From: Actinostola sp. cb2023
Lineage: Eukaryota; Cnidaria; Anthozoa; Actiniaria; Actinostolidae
Assembly: GCA_033675265.1 (NCBI GenBank)
Contig: JAUJYZ010000097.1
Coordinates: 35,001 to 99,000, forward strand
Length of the DNA: 64,000 nucleotides
Direction: 5' to 3'
Position 1 is the first letter of the stretch. Every line of letters starts with the position of its first letter. This document shows positions 9,381 through 18,900 of the stretch, in pieces. The notes under the pieces are model-generated. The model was given only the letters and a program-made list of their open reading frames with translations, was not told where the DNA came from and made no database searches. Made by a program: the position numbers and the translations under genes.

Positions 9381-12300
9381 AGTTTTCCTTGACAAGGAAA
9401 AATTGACCATTTTTTTGTCATCTACACGAGAAAGTTTTCCTTGACAAGGACAAATTGACCATTTTTTTTGTCATCTACACGAGAAAGTTTTCCTTGACAA
9501 GGAAAAATTGACCATTTTTTTTGTCATCTACACGAGAAAGTTTTCCTTGACAAGGACAAATTGACCATTTTTTTGTCATCTACACGAGAAAGTTTTCCTT
9601 GACAAGGACAAATTGACCATTTTTTTGTCATCTACACGAGAAAGTTTTCCTTGACAAGGAAAAATTGACCATTTTTTTGTCATCTACACGAGAAAGTTTT
9701 CCTTGACAAGGAAAAATTGACCATTTTTTTGTCATCTACACGAGAAAGTTTTCCTTGACAAGGACAAATTGACCATTTTTTTGTCATCTACACGAGAAAG
9801 TTTTCCTTGTCAAGGAAAAATTGGCGATGTTTTTGTCATCTACACGAGAAAGTTTTCCTTGACAAGGAAAAATTGACCATTTTTTTGTCATCTACACGAG
9901 AAAGTTTTCCTTGTCAAGGAAAAATTGACCATTTTTTTTTTTGTCATCTACACGAGAAAGTTTTCCTTGACAAGGACAAATTGACCATTTTTTTGTCATC
10001 TACACGAGAAAGTTTTCCTTGTCAAGGAAAAATTGGCGATGTTTTTGTCGTCTACACGAGCAAGTTTTCCTTGTCAAGGAAAAATTGGCGATGTTTTTGT
10101 CGTCTACACGAGCAAGTCTTCCATGTCAAGAAAAAATGGACCATTTTTTTGTCATAATAATCATAATAATATAACGAGCAAGTTTTCCTTGACAAGTTTT
10201 CCTTGACAAGAAAAAATTGGCGATGTTTTTGTCATCTACACGAGCAAGTTTTCCTTGTATTGACAAGGAAAAATTTACAATTTTTTTGTCCTTGACAAGG
10301 AAAAATTGACCATTTTTTTGTCATCTACACGAGAAAGTTTTCCTTGACAAGGAAAAATTGACCATTTTTTTGTCATCTACACGAGAAAGTTTTCCTTGTC
10401 AAGGAAAAATTGGCGATGTTTTTGTCATCTACACGAGAAAGTTTTCCTTGACAAGGACAAATTGACCATTTTTTTGTCATCTACACGAGAAAAGTTTTCC
10501 TTGTCAAGGAAAAATTGACCATTTTTTTGTCATCTACAAGAGAAAGTTTTCCTTGACAAGGAAAAATTGACCATTTTTTTGTCATCTACACGAGAAAGTT
10601 TTCCTTGACAAGGACAAATTGACCATTTTTTTTTGTCATCTACACGAGAAAGTTTTCCTTGTCAAGGAAAAATTGGCGATGTTTTTGTCGTCTACACGAG
10701 CAAGTTTTCCTTGTCAAGGAAAAATTGGCGATGTTTTTGTCATCTACACGAGAAAGTTTTCCTTGACAAGGAAAAATTGACCATTTTTTTGTCATCTACA
10801 CGAGAAAGTTTTCCTTGACAAGGACAAATTGACCATTTTTTTGTCATCTACACGAGAAAGTTTTCCTTGACAAGGACAAATTGACCATTTTTTTGTCATC
10901 TACACGAGCAAGTTTTCCTTGACAAGGAAAAATTGACCATTTTTTTGTCATCTACACGAGAAAGTTTTCCTTGACAAGGAAAAATGAATTGACCATTTTT
11001 TTGTCATCTACACGAGAAAGTTTTCCTTGACAAGGACAAATTGACCATTTTTTTGTCATCTACACGAGAAAGTTTTCCTTGTCAAGGAAAAATTGGCGAT
11101 GTTTTTGTCATCTACACGAGAAAGTTTTCCTTGACAAGGAAAAATTGACCATTTTTTTGTCATCTACACGAGAAAGTTTTCCTTGTCAAGGAAAAATTGA
11201 CCATTTTTTTGTCATCTACACGAGAAAGTTTTCCTTGACAAGGACAAATTGACCATTTTTTTGTCATCTACACGAGAAAGTTTTCCTTGTCAAGGAAAAA
11301 TTGGCGATGTTTTTGTCGTCTACACGAGCAAGTTTTCCTTGTCAAGGAAAAATTGGCGATGTTTTTGTCGTCTACACGAGCAAGTCTTCCATGTCAAGAA
11401 AAAATGGACCATTTTTTTGTCATAATAATCATATAATAATATAACGAGCAAGTTTTCCTTGACAAGTTTTCCTTGACAAGAAAAAATTGGCGATGTTTTT
11501 GTCATCTACACGAGCAAGTTTTCCTTGTATTGACAAGGAAAAATTTACAATTTTTTTGTCCTTGACAAGGAAAAATTGACCATTTTTTTGTCATCTACAC
11601 GAGAAAGTTTTCCTTGACAAGGAAAAATTGACCATTTTTTTTTGTCATCTACACGAGAAAGTTTTCCTTGTCAAGGAAAAATTGGCGATGTTTTTGTCAT
11701 CTACACGAGAAAGTTTTCCTTGACAAGGACAAATTGACCATTTTTTTGTCATCTACACGAGAAAGTTTTCCTTGTCAAGGAAAAATTGACCATTTTTTTG
11801 TCATCTACAAGAGAAAGTTTTCCTTGACAAGGAAAAATTGACCATTTTTTTTGTCATCTACACGAGAAAGTTTTCCTTGACAAGGACAAATTGACCATTT
11901 TTTTTGTCATCTACACGAGAAAGTTTTCCTTGTCAAGGAAAAATTGGCGATGTTTTTGTCGTCTACACGAGCAAGTTTTCCTTGTCAAGGAAAAAATTGG
12001 CGATGTTTTTGTCATCTACACGAGAAAGTTTTCCTTGACAAGGAAAAAATTGACCATTTTTTTGTCATCTACACGAGAAAGTTTTCCTTGACAAGGACAA
12101 ATCGACCATTTTTTTGTCATCTACACGAGAAAGTTTTCCTTGTCAAGGAAAAATTGGCGATGTTTTTGTCGTCTACACGAGCAAGTTTTCCTTGTCAAGG
12201 AAAAATTGGCGATGTTTTTGTCATCTACACGAGAAAGTTTTCCTTGACAAGGAAAAATTGACCATTTTTTTGTCATCTACACGAGAAAGTTTTCCTTGTC

Positions 12301-13735
12301 AAGGAAAAATTGACCATTTTTTTGTCATCTACACGAGAAAAATTTCCTTGACAAGGACAAATTGACCATTTTTTTGTCATCTACACGAGAAAGTTTTCCT
12401 TGTCAAGGAAAAATTGGCGATGTTTTTGTCATCTACACGAGAAAGTTTTCCTTGACAAGGAAAAATTGACCATTTTTTTGTCATCTACACGAGAAAGTTT
12501 TCCTTGACAAGGACAAATTGACCATTTTGTTGTCATCTACACGAGAAAGTTTTCCTTGTCAAGGAAAAATTGGCGATGTTTTTGTCGTCTACACGAGCAA
12601 GTCTTCCATGTCAAGAAAAAATGGACCATTTTTTTGTCATAATAATCATAATAATATAACGAGCAAGTTTTCCTTGACAAGTTTTCCTTGACAAGAAAAA
12701 ATTGGCGATGTTTTTGTCATCTACACGAGCAAGTTTTCCTTGTATTGACAAGGAAAAATTTACAATTTTTTTGTCATCTACACGAGAAAGTTTTCCTTGA
12801 CAAGGAAAAATTGACCATTTTTTTGTCATCTACACGAGAAAGTTTTCCTTGACAAGGAAAAATTGACCATTTTTTTTGTCATCTACACGAGAAAGTTTTC
12901 CTTGACAAGGACAAATTGACCATTTTTTTGTCATCTACACGAGAAAGTTTTCCTTGTCAAGGAAAAATTGGCGATGTTTTTGTCGTCTACACGAGCAAGT
13001 TTTCCTTGTCAAGGAAAAATTGGCGATGTTTTTGTCGTCTACACGAGCAAGTCTTCCATGTCAAGAAAAAATGGACCATTTTTTTTGTCATAATAATCAT
13101 AATAATATAACGAGCAAGTTTTCCTTGACAAGTTTTCCTTGACAAGGAAAAATTGACCATTTTTTTTGTCATCTACACGAGAAAGTTTTCCTTGTCAAGG
13201 AAAAATTTACAATTTTTTTTGTCATCTACACGAGAAAGTTTTCCTTGACAAGGAAAAATTGACCATTTTTTTTGTCATCTACACGAGAAAGTTTTCCTTG
13301 ACAAGGAAAAATTGACCATTTTTTTGTCATCTACACGAGAAAGTTTTCCTTGACAAGGACAAATTGACCATTTTTTTTGTCATCTACACGAGAAAGTTTT
13401 CCTTGTCAAGGAAAAATTGGCGATGTTTTTGTCGTCTACACGAGCAAGTTTTCCTTGTCAAGGAAAAATTGGCGATGTTTTTGTCGTCTACACGAGCAAG
13501 TCTTCCATGTCAAGAAAAAATGGACCATTTTTTTGTCATAATAATCATAATAATATAACGAGCAAGTTTTCCTTGACAAGTTTTCCTTGACAAGAAAAAA
13601 TTGGCGATGTTTTTGTCATCTACACGAGCAAGTTTTCCTTGACAAGAAAAAATTGGCGATGTTTTTGTCGTCTACACGAGCAAGTCTTCCTTGTCAAGGA
13701 AAACTTGTCAAGGAAAATTTGCTCGTGTAGATTCG
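9381..13735. repeat. 52-bp satellite array with near-palindromic monomer
   Basis: About 80 copies of a 52-bp monomer made of TTTTCCTTGACAAGGAAAA (a 19-bp palindrome except for the central base), then ATTGACCATTTTTTTGTC, then ATCTACACGAGAAAG. Variants replace GACCAT by GGCGATG and ATC by GTC. A distinctive variant containing CATAATAATCATAATAATAT recurs at about 10153, 11421, 12643, 13091 and 13539, giving a higher-order structure. The right end closes with CTCGTGTAGATTCGGCTT, the terminal motif of the small elements at 412 and 23318, so the array appears to be an expanded element core. Open frames listed across it are artefacts. Confidence 0.93.
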
Positions 13736-13861
13736 GCTTAACTCGTAACAGTAATTCAACTGACAAACCTGAGGGTGCGCACTTTACTCCCCTCTTTCTA
13801 TCAGTGCTCCGTTTCACGGGTATTTAAATCTGCACTGAGCTGTATGGATTAGAAATAAGTC

Positions 13862-14085
13862 GAAACAAGGATGTGAGGTCATGAAGAATCGAACCGGGGC
13901 ACCTCTCGCTTAGAAGGCCGCGCACTAACCAACTAAGGCCGTGTTTACAGGTTTACTGAAGTAAACGAGTTACTGAACCTTGGTAGAAATTAGAAAACTA
14001 TTGTTTGTTGAACGGTTAACCTTAGTTTTCTGATTTGTACCTTGGTAAAGCGCTCAAGTGTAAACACGGCATAAGCCACCCTTGC
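13862..14085 (-). mobile_element. tRNA-derived SINE with a MITE inserted
   Basis: On the minus strand GGCTTAGTTGGTTAGTGCGC resembles a tRNA A box, CTTCTAA sits where an anticodon loop would be, and GGTTCGATTC is a B box. The tRNA-like head is split by an element at about 13937-14071 with ends GGCCGTGTTTACA and TGTAAACACGGC; removing it rejoins GGCTTA. A functional tRNA gene is unlikely because the acceptor stem is not complementary. Confidence 0.55.
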
Positions 14086-14182
14086 TCTAGCCTGAGTTTC
14101 AGACGGTCCGAGGACCACGGACCGTCTGCAAATCAGACTACCCTTGCTCCTGTTGATTGATGCCAAGCAATCTATGGGCTTG

Positions 14183-15935
14183 TCAGCATTCAGCTGTCTC
14201 GGAGTTAATGGCCGACAGCTGATTACCGTTGCTACTGTCGCGAAGACGTTTCAGATTTTCGATCCATGAATCGTGAAATACTTGGTATTCGCTGATCATG
14301 TCGTCCAATTTCCCCATCTGTGAATTGTCGATTATCTGTAGCTTGGCGGTTTCATCGCTGGAACTGAACTTCATTTTTGGTCCAAATCTTATGCGTTGGT
14401 TTCCTGAAAATACAACAATAGTAAATACAGTCGAACCTCCCGTAAGCGACCACCCAAAATGTCAAACTTTAATTGTGGTCGCTTACGAGAGGTTCCAACT
14501 ATAGTGATTTGACTGGGAACTGAGCTTTTGGTATTTTGAAAAAATGGTCGCTTAGGAGAGGTGGTCGCTTACGAGAGTGGTCTCAACAGGAGGTTCAACT
14601 ACACAGTCGAACCTCCCGTAAGCGGCCACCCAAAATGTCAAACTTTGTGCTCGCTTACGAGAGGCGGTCGCCTACGAGAGGTTCCAACTATAGTGATTTG
14701 ACTGGGAACTGAGCTTTTGGTATTTTGAAAAACTGGTCGCTTAGGAGAGGTGGTCGCTTACGAGAGTGGTCGCAACGGGAGGTTCAATTGTATATCAAAT
14801 ATTAGATGATTATAGAAAATCAAGCGCGTTGATTGGCCGAGAACTTCGGACTATTTCTCGATAATCACCTACAGCGTTTCGGCAAGATGGCGGCCAACCA
14901 GGTTCGTCGAGGTTTCAGAAGAGAAAATAAACATACTGAAACGCTGTCCCGAAAAACACAAATATGCGACAAAATATAGGATGAAGTTGCGAGTCCATAC
15001 TTTGATAAGTTAGATAGTTTTCTAAGTGGTTTAAAGTTACTTAAAAAAGCCGTAAACAAACATTGAATTCAAGCCATAACAGCGAATGATTGCCAATACT
15101 TTTCATGAGATTTTTCCACGTTTCCTTGTTTGTCTTGATATTTTTACAATTATCGATCCAACCTTTCGGGCTGAGCGCCCATCATCAGGGATGGTAATGA
15201 AATGTTTGTAATCATCAGATAACGGCAGGAACCGCAAAAACTGGCAAAGCCTCCGTAGCTTTGCGGTCCTGGAGGGGGATTGTGGAGGGGGATTGTGGAG
15301 GGGGATTGGGGAGGGGAGAGAGGTATTTGAGAGGGGAGAGGGGCATTGGGGAGGAGAGTAATCTCCCTCCAGGACCGCCAAGCAACGCAGGCTACAAAAA
15401 CAAAGCGCGCGCAAATCGATGGTACGTATTGCGCGAGGAAATATCGTCTAATAGTTTTTGATACAATGACACCAACCTACAGGACAACATTGGGCTTAAT
15501 AATTAGAGTCGTTTTCGTATGAGTGGGATGTAGTTAAGGTACGGTTCTCATGCCGTACCGTTACCGTGTCGCGCTATCATCATGCCGTATCCAAGCATTC
15601 TGATTCGTTGAGCAGTGATTTTGCGCGCTGTGATTGGTTGAATACAATGTCTTCGATTCCTTACCGTGACCGTAACAGTCCGTACCGTAGGTTTCCCACT
15701 CATACGAAAACGACTCTATTTCCACATAATGTTGACTTACGTAGATTCGGTCTTCTGTAGGCATACTCCCAAATAATTCCAGCCAAAAAGAGAGTCGCCA
15801 CCGATCCGAGTCCAGCGTACATGATCCAAGTAAACGTCCTCTCTTGGTAAAACAGAGCTTCGGCTGCTTTGAGCTGCTGACTGACGTCATCGGTTGGGTT
15901 CTGCAGAGATGGAACCATTATACAGTCAAACATCT

Positions 15936-15971
<36 letters not shown>

Positions 15972-18900
15972 CGGCCCTCTGTTAAGCGGTCACCCTCTAT
16001 TAAGCGGTCACTTTCACACAAATTCCCGGAAGTCGGTCCCCATTCTTACTGTAAACTTGACCTTTATTATACAGTCAAACTTCTATAAAGCGGTCAGTTG
16101 GCTATTTCCAGAGGGTGACCGCTTAATAGAGGTTTGACTGTACTTTAAGCTTAGTAATAATACTTTATTCGAAATGCACTAGGTATTTTGAAATGGTAAA
16201 TCCTGAGGTTAGCCCTATAATGTAGGATCCACCAGTACAAGGTCAGGCAACACACCGGGAACTTTGTGCCCTACTCTTAGTTGAACAGTGGTGTGGGTTC
16301 TTTTACGTCCCTCCGGTGCAATGTAATGGAGTGTGGAGAGACGGGACCGCCATTTTACGTGGTCATCCGAGCCACGCAGATGTAATTACAAACTCAAGGT
16401 ACCTTTAAGGCCTGGTTCAAAAAGGCAACTTGGAAAATCAAATTTTTTGTAATAACTCGCGCTCTAATTTACTTAGGCACTCATATTTAGGCATAAGGTT
16501 ATATACAAGATTTGAGACAATTAGATCTAACAATTGTGACGTCATGTGGTCACGTGACCTTATGGAGGAAAATATAGTTTTTCTTAAATGCGGTCGCGAA
16601 TTCAATTCACAATGAAATACCTTTTACGTAATAGCGTTAAGGATAACCAGTTAAACAAGATAGCGTTTAGAAAACCTCGGAATTATATATAGTTTAAGAG
16701 AAAACTACAGAAATATAATCTGATGAAATGGTCACGTGACCTCTTTTCCGAAATATTCTCCTTGCAAAAAGCGGGAGACAGGTTTTCTAAACGAGGGTTA
16801 ATAGATGATCATAAACGTGATTATACACAACTATTTGCTTTCACTTTCCTCTTAAACTGGCGACCGCATTTTATATTTTGTTTTCAAAATTCTTTGTCAC
16901 GTGGTTAACCACGTGATACGCTATTTTGGATTTCATTCACTTAAATGAGTAGAGGATATAAAACTCTCAAGCTGTGCCAAGTTTTGTGATGTTTAGTCAA
17001 AATGATTAGACATTATAATTTTTTTCGTTTTTCTGCTATTTAAGGCTTGAACCATGCCTTAAGTACCTTGAGAAGGCAGCACCTTCTCCTCAATGATTTT
17101 AAGACCCTGAGTAATGGTCCGGTCGGGACTCAGTTGAACCACGAACCTCCCGCACAATAGACCGGTTACTCAACCGAGCCAACCGGACGGCCTCTATTAA
17201 GCGGTCATCTCTATTAAGCGGTCAGTTGGCTATTTACCGAGGGTGACTGTATAATGCAGGTATGCAAACGATACAATGAATTGATCAAATAATTACCTTC
17301 AAAGGTGTAAGATTGTGAGCAATGCTCTCGAATATCTCGTGTGGATAGTCAGCAGCGTACTCCCGCATACACATTTCCAGCCGAGTCGAGTTTTTGGCCA
17401 ACACTACTCCATAACTGATTGGATGGTCGATGTATTGCTCCACTCTGATTGGTTCATCTCGGATGAACTTTAAAAAGTGCGTGATGACGTAGTTATCAAC
17501 TAACGCTCCATCGATGTCATTTTTGAGAAGATCTTTGGTTATTTTCATAACGTTAGAGTATACTGAAATCAAAGAGAAAACGTCAAAGACATGCAACGCC
17601 GTCACACCCAGTATTAGGTACCTAAAGCACCGAGGACTCCCATTCATAGCAGTGCGCTTTGTTACTGAAGGGTCTACCCTTCTTAAATAAAGGTTTCCAT
17701 TCATTCATTCATTCATTCATTCAGTCAGTCAGGACGGAATGGACGACGACGACGTCAGCGAAACAATACCGCTAATTACAAAATCTTTATTCGAACTTCG
17801 TCGTCCTCGACGTCGTCGTCCTGGTGCTTAAGCTCCCTAAGGGACTTGTCAGAAATTACCAGGGGGGTGGGGGTGGGAGATAAGTGGTGGAAAGTGGGGG
17901 AGGGTCATAACTCTTTGACCCTCTGAAATGGGAGGATCAAGGGAGGCAGTGAAAAAGGGAGTATTTTGGTATTTTAGTCCAAGCCCAAGGGGAGGGTCAG
18001 GAAATTTCATGCCCATCGCTAGGGGAGGGACACAACATTTTCAACGCTCAATTTAAAATGTCCGCTTGCCCTGCTAATTTCTGACAAGTCCCTAATGATG
18101 TGTGTGACTAACCTTTCATATCCGCGTTCATGCTGACGCCTAATCGGTACTCTTCGCTTCCATTTACGGCTCCAATCTATAGATTGCGAACATCAGTGAA
18201 TCGTTCTCTAGCTCTCATAAATATGTGCAGGAGCCCATACGTAGGAGCATCCATGCTACATATAGAGCGCGAACGAGTGAAATATTTTCACCACGAGAAG
18301 ATAAACTTGATATCTTCAAGCCAACGTGTAATTTTCTTTTTATTATATAGACATTCGTACTCCTCACCACCTTTCTTTCTAACGCCAAGGACAAACTTCA
18401 TGGACAATTCGTGTAGCTCGCTTGGAGGAATATTTTCAATATTTCAACTCGCTTTATTTGCAGCAACTTGATCGTTTTATTTGCAGCAACTCGATCGTTT
18501 TATTTGCAGCAACTCGTTTTATTTTGCCGCAACACGTTTTATTTGCAGCAACTCGTTAATTTGCAGCAACAGTGATTGGTCAAATTCGTGTTCTAAAAAT
18601 AGCCAAATTTGTTCAAACGCAGTGACAGATTTTAATGATGCTCCTACTTATGGGCTCCTGATCTGTCTATTTATTAATGTGATGAAATTCCTTACCCTAG
18701 ATCCGTGTATTTTGAAGTTTGGGTAGGTACTGGCCGAGAGTGATGCTGTAACTAGAGCAGTGAATATAGACACGATAATCACACCAGTAAGAATCCATAC
18801 GATACAAAATACGCGACCTAACGCTGACTTGGGCGAGCGATCACCATAGCCTACGGTTGTCATGGTAACGAGAGCCCACCAAAATCCTTCCCATGCCCCT

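Noticed and set aside
9807..13558. Many open frames of 60-116 codons repeating FLSSTRESFPCQGK
   Set aside because: Translation of the 52-bp satellite; frames change with each poly-T length variant.
9381..13735. CRISPR-like array of palindromic repeats
   Set aside because: No unique spacers; the whole 52-bp unit repeats, and the setting is eukaryotic.
13890..13945. Functional tRNA gene
   Set aside because: A and B boxes are recognisable but the acceptor stem does not pair and the head is interrupted by a MITE.
15103..15461. Overlapping open frames on both strands around G-rich repeats
   Set aside because: They lie in an intron of the channel gene and follow GGAGGGGGATT repeats; no motif.
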